Origin: Himantopus leucocephalus
Taxonomy: Eukaryota > Chordata > Aves > Charadriiformes > Recurvirostridae
Direction: 5' to 3'
Assembly: GCA_003993805.1 (NCBI GenBank)
Contig: RSEF01000001.1
Location: 210,890,863 to 210,954,862 of the forward strand
Length of the DNA: 64,000 nt
The translations under genes were made by a program, and so were the position numbers. Under the pieces are notes generated by a model, which was not told where the DNA came from, searched no databases, and worked only from the letters and a program-made list of their open reading frames with translations. Positions 46,795-56,165 of the stretch are shown piece by piece. The first letter of the stretch is position 1. Each line of letters begins with the position of its first letter.

Positions 46795-47505
46795 GAGGGT
46801 GGATAGTGAGGTGGCAATGTTTGCTATTGATAGTAAGCTATTAAGGGTAATAAAAATGAAAGTTGACTGCAAAGGCTTGCAGAAGGCACTCACTATAGTT
46901 AGGAGCGAGGCAATAAAAGAGCAGACGAGATTAATTGAGATAAATGTGAACTGTTGTGCATGGGAAAAACTCCTCTAACTGTAGATGCCAGTTGATAGAG
47001 TCTGAGTTAGCTGCGGCTGTTCAGGGATGAGATCCTGGAGTTGTAATAGCTCTGTGAAAACAGCAGTTTGTTCCTTGATAGCAGTGCAAAACAAATCAAA
47101 CATCAGGAGTTCTTAGGAAAAAAGAGGAAAAACAGACCTGTACAAATTCACTAGTTCTACCTTTCCTTCTCAGAATGGGTATATTAGAAATAAAAATGTG
47201 CCAAAGTTACAAGGATAACCCAAAGTATAGGACAATTTCTAGATGTCTGGGGCGCCCTTGTCAGAAAAGGGAATAAGTGAGAGGATATGACAGAGGTGCT
47301 GACAACCATGAATGCCCTCCAGCAAGCCAGCAGGAAACAATTTGGGCTGTTTCTTTCAATACAAGACCTATGGGACATCCCACATGACGAGGTGGTGCTG
47401 GGCTCCAGACGGGCAGAGGGAGCCGTTGCAGTTCAACCATGGAACTCATTGCTGCATGATGCTGTATGTGCTAAAGGTTTGTAAGGTAAAAAGCAATTAA
47501 ACATA
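46795..47505 (+). mobile_element. Ancient CR1/L3-type LINE fragment with reverse-transcriptase remnant
   Basis: Read on the plus strand, the start translates to VDSEVAMFAIDSKLLRVIK, matching the 'VDSEVAKFADDTKL' catalytic block of CR1-clade reverse transcriptases. The second catalytic Asp region FADD is decayed to FAID (46820-46831). Downstream DNA keeps the element's order: AATAAATGTGAACTGTTGTGC, GGGATGAGATCCTGGAGTTG, then GAGGATATGACAGAGGTGCT and ACCATGAATG ('GGATATGATAGAGGTCTATAAAATCATGAATG'), and finally CAACCATGGAACTCATTGCT. Frames are broken and segments are missing, so it is long dead. It is clearly older than the other CR1s in the window. Confidence 0.85.
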
Positions 47506-49377
47506 TCTCAGGAAGAAAAAATCCATTGACAGCCATGAAATGCAAACACTCCAGCTCTGTCTTGGAAGATCCCTAAGCTACAAACGGCTGGCAATTGGTG
47601 GAAAATACAAGGAATTTATTGTTTTGCACTTACTCCATTCCCATCCTCCTCCCCGTATACCTGCTGTCAGCCCAAGCTGGAAATGGGACACTGGGATAGG
47701 CTGACCTTTGGGCGGACCCACTGCAGGAATTCTTAAGTTTGGGATAACCTTAATTTACATCACTTTTATTCAGATACAACACTGGGATTGTTAGGTGAAG
47801 CTGTAACGTAGTGAAGAATCAAAGCAAAAGTGAGGTTCTCCTGCAAGAAAAGTAACCTATAATTCAAAAATTATTACATTAAAATAAAAATTTTAAAACA
47901 GATACAGTGGAAAATTGGAAATTTAAAAAATGGTCATTTAAGCATTGGAAAAGCATCATGAGAATAACCCTAATCATTTTCTGCTCTTGTCTGTCGTCAG
48001 CCTATTTAACATGCAATCTCAGCTTTCAGTCACTTGCGAGCAATGTCTCACATTTTGAAAGTTCGCATGATGCAAAAAACCATGAAAACATGCTAATTGG
48101 ACTGGCTCATTTTTTCCAGCTCCACAGAATGGGGAAGACTATTTCGACTCCACTTCTCCCAAGATAGCTGTCTGCCCCCAGCCCGGCCACTCAGGGTCTT
48201 CCTCACTTGGGTGGCTTTAGGAAGAGGCAGAGGGTTGGCACACAGTGTGAGTGATGTTGCAGCCGGACCTGTGGAGATACCGCTGGTGCTTTCTAATACA
48301 GCTTCTGCTTCTTCTCGAGCCCTCAACTTTCCAGCCAAATAGCTGTGCTGTCGAGTTTTCTGGGCACTGTTAAGGTTTTTTAGACAACTCTTAGGCTTCC
48401 CCCCAGAGTTTGCTGCATTTTGATGTCAAGCAATGGATCGTCAAGTTTAGAAGCAAACACCCAGAGTGCTTTCAGAAGAACTACAGAGAGTAGGTAATTA
48501 ATTATTAAGAAGTAATTAACAAAGAAAGAGGTTTACTTCAAAGTAAATGTCACTGGAACACTGGTGTTCTTCCCTGTAGAAGCTTGTAAGGAAACACAGA
48601 GTTGCTGATAGCGCCAAACGTGCACATAAACACCAGCGTGTTGACTGGGGATTTGTGAGACACTTAAGGACAGCAGGAGGGGGCTGCGCAGCTGATATCC
48701 ATCACTTGCACAAATAGCTGAATAAATAGCCTGGATGCAAGATACCACGGAGTGGTCACTGTGATGGCTGGCTCTGGAAATGAAAAGTTAAGAAAGGAGT
48801 TGCTCTCAGTTTCTCTCCTAGCCTGACCGTCTGGCCAGGAAGAGCTGCGGTGCTCTGGGGCTGATGAGAAAGGACTGGTGATGCTTCCTGCAAGCCTGTG
48901 CTCATCCCAGCTGCACTTTCACACGCAGGGGAGAGCGAAGACGACGGAGAAACCCCTCTGCCATGGGAGGCTGGATGGCTGCTTGGCCTCCTCGGGAAGG
49001 AAGTGGCTTCCATTTAAGGAGCTGGAGAGGTTCTTGGCAGGGATTGCGGCAAAGCATCCCAAACGCTGGGTCCCCTTGGCAGAAAAGGCCGGGGGCAGCT
49101 CGAGCTCGTGCTTTGGAAATGCCTTCTTTTGTCAGCTTGAGATTTTCCAGAATTTCAAAGCGGAAAGAAAGAGAGGGGTACGAGGAAGCTATTAAAGATA
49201 TGTAAAATAAACTTGAAGGGGGGAGGAAAGTGTGTTTCATTGAGAAACTGTGCACTTTATTCGAGGGAAGGATCGGTGAATGCTTATTATTTTAACAAAG
49301 ACTTTTTCTGTCGCGAACAAGAGAAGCAGATGTTTAAAAGACGGACAGGAAGCGGCTGTGACAAATGAAAGGATTTT
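47506..49377. other. Non-coding stretch, no gene seen
   Basis: AT-rich to 47950, then mixed. Overlapping open frames at 48878-49255 on both strands are chance-like. No further repeats were recognised. Confidence 0.5.
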
Positions 49378-49620
49378 TGATTGAATTCATGAGCTGTGTT
49401 TCCTGCCAGTAATTCATTCAGCTGTAGGCTAGATCAAAACATAATATTATGGTTTAATCAGCATGCTTTTTAACGCGAAGCCAGAACATACAAGGTCTTG
49501 GTGCTACAGGTAAAAAGGCATTAGTACAGTTGGCTCAGAGGCTTCTTTTTAATTCATTATTCATTCTTTTTCTTTTAAGCAAATATGTTGTCTATCAGCA
49601 AACACCTGAGAACTCCTAGA
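49378..49620. promoter_or_regulatory. Putative conserved non-coding element
   Basis: Contains CAGTAATTCATTCAGCTG, ACATAATATTATGGTTTAAT, CAGCATGCTTTTTAACGCG and TTTTTAATTCATTATTCATT within 200 bp, without repeats. The homeobox-type motif density suggests an enhancer. Conservation is untested. Confidence 0.25.
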
Positions 49621-49854
49621 GAGCCGTGTTTTGGAGTTTGCACAAGCAGGTGTAGAAAGGGTAAAGCCCTTTCAGGGCATGGCAGATGAAATAGGCTGCC
49701 TAAAAGTACAATCTGACTTCTGTTGCAGTCTGAGAAAGCTCAGCTTCCTACCGACTGCAGGGAGCATTAGATCAAGCTGGTTATCCTTGGGAAAAAAAAA
49801 GCCTGGCATAAAGATTTCTTTTTTTTTTTTCCTCAGCACAGTTCTGAAAAAGCA

Positions 49855-49917
49855 GTGTGTGTGCGTGTGTGTGTGTGGCTGTGTGTGCGCGCAGGCACGC
49901 GCGTGCGCGCATGTGTT
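49855..49917. repeat. GT/GC alternating purine-pyrimidine run
   Basis: About 62 bases of nearly strict alternation: a GTGTGT part passing into GCGCGCAGGCACGCGCGTGC and GCGCATGTGT. Such runs favour left-handed Z-DNA. Seven or more CpGs survive here, notable in a genome where most CpGs are lost. It is preceded by a T run at 49818-49830. Confidence 0.9.
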
Positions 49918-51528
49918 AATTTTGATGTTTTCTGCTTCTCTTCCTTCCTCCTAATGAATTCTATTTGTTTACAGCCTCAAGGAAAGCTTGTCACTAGAAA
50001 TTTCCTTTTGAGTTTTCAGCTCAAGATTTCACAACCACAGAGCCGTTGCAACACAGTGATAAACAAGCTGAGGGAGGCAACTCTGGAGAATTGAGGCTTC
50101 TCTTTTTCACCATTTAGTTAAGTAAATAGTTACCAAATGTGCCGAGAGATAGAGAACTTTATCCCTCGCTGTAACAAGTATTAACAAAAGTGGATTTTTT
50201 TTTTTTCCCTATCCAAACACTTAGCGTAGGCACAGGAGCTGTGTTGAGCAGCTTATCCTTACACCACTCCTTGTCAGAAAGGGTCGGGCGCTGGGCTGTA
50301 CTGCTGGGACACAGCACTGGGCTGCAGGCTGTATGGCAGCAGGGAAGATGGAAAAGAGGGGTTGCAAAAGCTGCCTAAAGTTCAGGGTCGCAGTCCTTGC
50401 GCTTCTCAGGGCAAACACAGGACCTGGCTGAAGCCAAGAAACGATAACCAGGATATGGCTCATGCACAGATATCAGCTGCCCTCCACCCCCGTTGGCTGG
50501 ACTGTCGGAGGAGGGATGAAGACACCAAGGCAGCCTCCGCCGGGTTTCTTCCTCTGCAGGGGTGCAGTCAGCACTGCTCGGCTGGGTCTGGGTCCCATCC
50601 CTCACCCAGTGTCTCCTGTTCAGGTCTTGGTCCTTGGATTAAGCACAGTATCCATAGATGTGCTGTGATAACCAGGCAGGCTTGCTCTGCTGCATTGAAG
50701 CCATTGTAAAGTTTCTACAGGTGACCCTCTCACTGTATAAATGTATCGGGGGAAGGCTTGCAGTCATGATTTCCAGGGCGCTCTGGGACAATGCAGATAA
50801 AGGTTGCTTTCTGGAGGTTGGGATGAAATTCTAGGGCACAGACTTTCCTTGCTGCAAAAAAAAAGTGCAGGTTTGGATCACTCAAAACTTTTTACTAATA
50901 CTTGTGAAATTTAGCAAGTGGTTTTGGCGACAGCAGAGCCGGCATATCCTGACATTTTCGAAATAACTGAAGTGGTTTGTTTTTTCACTAGGAAACAAAG
51001 TTTTGTTTTGATATTTGTCTCAGCTTTGTAATAAAGAACAGTAAGAAAGAAAAATCCTTCCTTTAAATCCTTGTTTAAATTGAAACAGAAATGTTTCAAT
51101 TTAAGTTGAATGAAGATTTTTCTGTTCGACCCAAGTTGAATAGAACTTTTCACTTTGAGGATGAAAAAAAGGGTCTTTGGGCCATCAAAACAAAAAAAAA
51201 GGCTGTCTAAGGAGTAATAAAAAAAATATATATTTGGCTATCTGTGTTTATTCGAGTGTGCAGTATAATTACTGATATGAGGAAACACAGCAGATGTGGA
51301 AGGCCAGATCCCTCACTTATGTGGAAAAGACACATAACACATTTAAGGACTTACACACTAGACCAGTTGAGCTAAGGAATAAAGACGGGAACTAAATGTA
51401 CTTTCCCTCTCTTTAGTAGTAGAAAACAGAGAAGCTGCCTCATCTGTTCAGAGCACAATCTGATCCCACATCAGAGCAGCTAAAGAAGGTGCCGTAGCAT
51501 CTGCTGCCAGCCAGATGTTTCATGCAAC
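49918..51528. other. Non-coding stretch with one clean palindrome
   Basis: Apart from the hairpin at 51075-51104, nothing was recognised. TTCTATTTGTTTACAG at 49960-49975 is a decent acceptor-like site followed by a 40-codon open frame ending TGA near 50094, too short to call. Confidence 0.45.
51075..51104. other. Perfect 12-bp inverted repeat
   Basis: TTAAATTGAAAC (51075-51086), loop AGAAAT, GTTTCAATTTAA (51093-51104). The stem is perfect. A related GTTGAA word follows twice (51105 and 51134), so it may be a fragment of a foldback element. No transcript evidence. Confidence 0.8.
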
Positions 51529-51749
51529 TCAAATCGTAGAATGGTTTGGGTCGAAAGGAACCTTTAAAGGTCATCTAGTCCAACCCCCCTGCAATGAACA
51601 GGGACATCTTCAACTAGATCAGGTTGCTCAGAGCCCCAGCCAACCTGACCTTGAATGTTTCCAGGGATGGGGTATCTCCACCTCTCTGGGCAACCTGTGC
51701 CAGTGTTTCACCACCCTCAGCGTAAAAAATTTCTTCCTTATATCTAGAG
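51529..51749 (-). mobile_element. CR1 LINE 3' fragment
   Basis: Starts AAATCGTAGAATGGTTTGGG and continues GGTCATCTAGTCCAACCCCC, CTCTGGGCAACCTGTGCCAG, AAAAATTTCTTCCTTATATC, the reverse complement of a CR1 3' region. About 220 bp, shorter and more diverged than the copy at 42987. Confidence 0.95.
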
Positions 51750-51899
51750 GCTTGAAAATGGTTTGAGTTTTCCAGTCTCCCAACCGAGGCACGGCGTGCA
51801 CTGATCCTCTTTGTGGTTTAGCTGGGGAGGAGGCTCCCCAGGTCCTTTTGTCCCACAGACCATCTTCACCGCCAGAATTGTGCCCAGTAAGTGGTGGCT

Positions 51900-52140
51900 C
51901 CTTGGTAAACAGTATAATCGTTAAATGTCAGCTACTGCTTACGGTTTAATTGCTTTTGAATTTTAGCAAGCAGCTCCTCATTCAGAGCAAATTGGCATTT
52001 CGTACATTCAAGATTGTGCTATTAGCTGCACAATAGAGAGGCTGTTTTTCTGTAAATATTGAGATTTGGTAATTATAACCCGACAGTTATTAACACTCCA
52101 TGGCAGATAAATGCTTCGGCTGCTGAATCTGCTGTGGGCA
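51900..52140. promoter_or_regulatory. Putative conserved non-coding element
   Basis: Dense regulatory-type words: AATCGTTAAATGTCAG, CGGTTTAATTGCTTTTGAAT, TGTGCTATTAGCTGCACAAT (a near-palindrome), GGTAATTATAACCCG and AGTTATTAACACTCC. No repeats are present. It looks like an enhancer lying between two CR1 insertions. Confidence 0.32.
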
Positions 52141-52924
52141 AACCTCCTTCCGGAAGGAGCGTCTTATCAGTGAGTGGAGGAAGGCTCTAGCTGCCATACT
52201 CCATTAACACCATGTTAATGAGCCAAGAGCCCACGCACCACAATGAAAACATACCCTGAAGTGTAGCAGATGGGCTCAGAAGCCAAAGCCACACAATGGG
52301 GAAACCTAGGAAATGATAGCTAAATTCAATAGAAAACAGAAGCTGGGCAGTGTGGCCCTCCTTGTAGTAAATATCCTAGAGTAACCGGCATTCTTGGATC
52401 TTGCTGGGTGAAATTGTGGCAGTGGCAGGACTTTCCATTGACTTCAGGAGGACTCGGGTCTCATCTGGTTACAGGCAGTGTGTCAAAACCCATCCAGAAA
52501 CCACCGCTGATCGCCGGAGCTCTGCACCGGCGTCTCCAGTGAAATCCGTCAGTGATGCTCATGGAGGACTTGTGATTCAGTCCTTCGGATAACTGCCCTG
52601 CTAACCCACAGTGAGGCTTCACCCATCTTGTGACTGGAGCTTCTTAGAATAAAATAAACAAAAGCAAATTGACAAATGTGATGGAATCAGTGTGTGGGGG
52701 GGGAGCACTAACATGTTAATCATGTAAACAATTAACAACTGTCTATTAGTCATTTGTGAATGACACTTCCCCACATAATAGTAAAAGTGCTACAGCATCA
52801 TTCATAATAGTAATGATGTCGTAGCAGAAAAAGCCCTCACACTGAAATGTAGTTGCTGGGAGACAATGGCTATTGTACATGGGTTTTAAGAATGTATTTT
52901 TTTACAGACTAGCGTAAGTCGCGG
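52141..52924. other. Non-coding stretch with a G run
   Basis: A G run GGGGGGGGAGC at about 52697-52707. TTTCCATTGACTTCAGGAGG (52431-52450) is reminiscent of the cores of old foldback repeats. No gene was recognised. Confidence 0.45.
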
Positions 52925-53177
52925 GTTCAAGTTAAGCCAGGCGAGGTTTAGGTTGGATATTAGGAAAAATTTTTTCACTGAAAGGGTTATTCAACATTGG
53001 AATAGGCTGCCCAGGGGGGTGGTGGGTTCGCCATCCCTGGAGGTGTTTAAAAAAAGGGTAGACGTGGTACTTGGGGATATGGTTTAGATGTGGTTTTGTC
53101 AGGTTAGGTTAATGGTTGGACTTGATGATCTTAAAGGTCCCTTCCAACCTCAACAATTCTATGATTCTATGATTCTA
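52925..53177 (+). mobile_element. CR1 LINE 3' end with octamer tail
   Basis: TTCAAGTTAAGCCAGGCGAG, GGTTTAGGTTGGATATTAGG, GGAATAGGCTGCCCAGGGGG, CCATCCCTGGAGGTGTTTAA and GGACTTGATGATCTTAAAGG follow the avian CR1 3' end in sense orientation. It finishes in AATTCTATGATTCTATGATT, the diagnostic CR1 octamer repeats, at 53147-53175. It is 5'-truncated and fairly well preserved, so probably among the younger copies. Confidence 0.96.
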
Positions 53178-54776
53178 AGTCTGTTAACCTTCCCACCGGC
53201 ACTACATTGCTCTACCTCATTGTCGTTATTGAGGATGTTATGTATATGAAGCACAAGATTAAAATTAAGTAGCTTTCAGTTGTATATGCCAGACAGAGCA
53301 AAAGCATCCTTGAAGCCCTTTGATGAAGTTGTGTGTAACTACTGTTTTTCCAGTGCTGTGGTTTGTAGGCAGCAGTACTGGTATCAATATGAGCATTCTG
53401 TATGTCAGCCCGGTAAAATTTCCCCTATTGCTCCTTGTGAATGCAGAATGATTTCAACTGGAGGAAGACATTGCCTGTTTTCCAGGGGTTTTGATACAGT
53501 CAGGAATTTTGGGACAAAACTGCTTACCTACCAGGTTTTGATACAGCAGTCATTGGGAAAGGCTTTTTGGTCAAAAATGCAATTTCCAGTCATCCAGAGG
53601 GATGCTATTGGCATCTCACCCCCCTGCCTTGGTCTCGGTGTCAGTGTGCCCGGGGAAGAGACAACTGGATGGTCATTTCTGCATCGTGGAGATCATCGAC
53701 GCTGTGTGTGCTTGCTCGGAAAAAAAACAAGAGCCAGGGAGCAATCATACAAAAAGGCGTTATTAAAAGCAGGGTAGGGAAGGGGTAAGGGCTCCAGTGT
53801 ACACCTGATCCTCCAAAGCGGCCTCCTGCTCCGGGTCGGTCTGGAAAGTGAGGCGCTTGGTAGAGCAGAACTTGGCCGGTGTTCATGGTGCCAGGGCTGG
53901 TGAGATGGGAACGCAGCCTCAAACACATGCTTCCAGTTTCCAGTGGCCCAGAAGAGATTTTCGGTTAATAATCCAAATGCCTGTATTAAATATATTAAAG
54001 TGATAGTTAGCTCTGTGATCTTCCACATCAGACCATCCAGACAGTGGCAACGGTGAGGCACCTTCACCCTGCTGGTCTGATGCAGGATTCTTGTCAGGGC
54101 CATTTTCTGATTAGTCAAAACTTTCTTTCCATCCCTCTGCTACAAACAGGGCTTGTCACCTGTTTCTCATCTATTTTCATTGTAGAGGAGAAGTAATTGG
54201 AACATGTGGGCGTTATTGGAGAAATGGCTTGGTTGAAGCCATAATGTGGTAATTATAGACTGAACTGAGCCATGCCGATGCACTGTAAATACATTTGCCT
54301 CTGAGTGTGTGATATCGTCACGTGTCCGTTCAGATGGCTTTTTTGGGGAAGAGGGAGGAGAGAGAGGGGCAGCGGGGAAAGCTGACCACGTCTGACCTAT
54401 CCTGTACATGTGCGGTAGACCTTGAAGACACAAAAACCCTACCATCACAGCAGAAAACCAACAGTGTGCCCCACTGTAAAATGGACCAAGGGCTCATTTT
54501 CCAAATGGCTTGTTTTCCTTGGGATTCAATTATCCCGTGTATGACAACTTGCTTCTGGTCTTTTGTAACTGCAAGGAGACACCAAACCAAAATAGCTCGT
54601 TTTCACTGTTTTGGTGGTGCTGTCTGCTAAATAGCAACACATGACTGCTGGTACACCACAGAAGCCAATAACCTAATGTAAAGCGTGACGGCAGGCTCTG
54701 GCAGCAGCCTGCGCTGTCTGAAGGAGAGGGGAAGATAGTACAGGGAACATGAAACCTCAAATGGCTCTGTGTGTGT
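53178..54776. other. Non-coding stretch, no gene seen
   Basis: The 165-codon plus frame (53280-53777) starts only with TTG and has no recognised motif. Its longest rival on the minus strand is 141 codons (53693-54118). Both are treated as chance. Confidence 0.5.
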
Positions 54777-54806
54777 GGGGGGGAGGGGGTGGGGGGTTGA
54801 ATGGGG
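54777..54806 (+). other. G-quadruplex-prone G run
   Basis: Four G tracts of 7, 5, 6 and 4 bases separated by 1, 1 and 6 bases lie within 30 bases on the plus strand, preceded by a short GTGTGT run. This satisfies the usual G-quadruplex pattern comfortably. Confidence 0.85.
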
Positions 54807-54934
54807 CTTCTAGACACATCTCTGCGAACTGCCAGCCCTCCCTCCCAGAGGTGACACTTCCAGGGCAGGAGAAAGAGTTCGAAGCCTCAGTGGTGTTTTA
54901 CATTATCGGTGCATGACACATTACAGAGCCAAAC
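54807..54934. other. Short non-coding spacer
   Basis: Nothing recognised between the G run and the next CR1 fragment. Confidence 0.5.
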
Positions 54935-55048
54935 AGTGACAGAACGGTTGAGGTTGGAAAGGGACCTCTGGAGGTCATCTGATCCAAACCCCCTGCTCAA
55001 GCAGGGCCATCTAGAGCCAGCTGCCCAGGTCCATGTCCAGGTGAATGG
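54935..55048 (-). mobile_element. CR1 LINE 3' fragment, short
   Basis: GTGACAGAACGGTTGAGGTT, GGAAAGGGACCTCTGGAGGT, CATCTGATCCAAACCCCCTG, CTCAAGCAGGGCCATCTAGA and CCATGTCCAGGTGAATGG match the reverse complement of a CR1 subfamily 3' end distinct from the two longer minus-strand copies (the 'CTCAAGCAGGGCCACCTAGAGC' type). Only about 115 bp remain. Confidence 0.9.
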
Positions 55049-55854
55049 ACCATGTCCATTGCACCAAGCTGGTAGCATCTGCTTTGTGCCATAGGGTTTG
55101 GGTGCAGTTCTGCACAGCCCAAGTGGATGTTAAGGTTCAGAGGGTTTTGCCTTGATGGCAAGTGCAAGCATCAGTGCAAGATGCTGCGGCAGTAACTGAG
55201 CCAGCCCCATACAAAACAGGATGGGTAACGGGACTTGGATCTTTGGATGTCTCTTGGCATATCATTGCTATGCTGTAGGGTTAGAGAGGTGTAGAGGTAG
55301 AGGGGATTTCAGAATATAGGGGAAAGGTAAGCCTTCTGGAGTTGGGCATGTTTCTGGGGTCACTCTGGCCCATGCCTCTTCCATAGTTGGTGTACTGTGT
55401 TCACAGGGGAACGTGGAAGGGGGTTCTCCCAGGGTGAGGTTCATCCTCCACACCCGGTGGTGCGCTGCGTCCTGCAATTTCGCCAAATGCTGGAAACCTA
55501 CCTGCATTGTTTGGGGTAGTGGCAGTTTGTGTTCATACTCTTCCCTGTTTTCATTTTTCACGTGAAATTGTCATACCTCTGATCTCTAGTGAGCAACATA
55601 TTATCAAAAATATTAAAATAGATGGGTATAATAGTCTTATCCTGTACATACGGAAAAATCCAGAACGAGAATGGGGAGAGATTTAGTCATGACACAGGCA
55701 AAAGTGGCATTTGCAGAAGGCAGAAGACAGAACAGAGCAGCGCAGCATTGGCACTGGACCTCTGCAAGCTCCACACCAGTTGAATATCCAGATTTATTTC
55801 CTTAGCCAGAGACTATCATTTCTATTTCTTTCTTCTACCTTTTTTCCTATCAGG
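55049..55854. other. Non-coding stretch, nothing seen
   Basis: No repeat, RNA gene or convincing open frame was recognised. Confidence 0.5.
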
Positions 55855-56165
55855 GAAGAATTACGTCCTTTTGGGCTCGGCTAAAACGGAGCGATCTGTT
55901 CATTTAGCTGCTGAGAAGGGAAATTAACTTCATTCTTATCCGTCTACCTTATTAGCACAAATATTGCGGCTGCATTATCCTATCCCACATAAAACCCTGT
56001 ACAGTAGAGCCTTTTAATTGTCTGGCTAATTGTTTGGCCTCGGAGCTGTCTATTTCCGATTGTCTAATTCTCATTAGAATGCCAGCTGACACCGAGTCCT
56101 CCAAAGCTCCCTTTAGCTGCTTTTAACCACTTCTGGACTAATTTGGTGGTGTTGAAAGCACTTAC
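55855..56165. promoter_or_regulatory. Putative conserved non-coding element, strongest candidate
   Basis: This 300-bp block has repeat-free, evenly complex sequence packed with homeobox-type cores: CATTTAGCTGC, GAAATTAACTTC, CTTATTAGCACAAATATTGC, CTTTTAATTGTCTGGC, GGCTAATTGTTTGGCC, GATTGTCTAATTCTCATTAG and GGACTAATTTGG. It keeps several CpGs. Such texture is what I expect of a deeply conserved developmental enhancer. No alignment could be run, so function is inference. Confidence 0.38.

Noticed and set aside
53280..53777. 165-codon plus-strand ORF right after a CR1
   Set aside because: Starts only with TTG, has no reverse-transcriptase similarity and no recognised motif.
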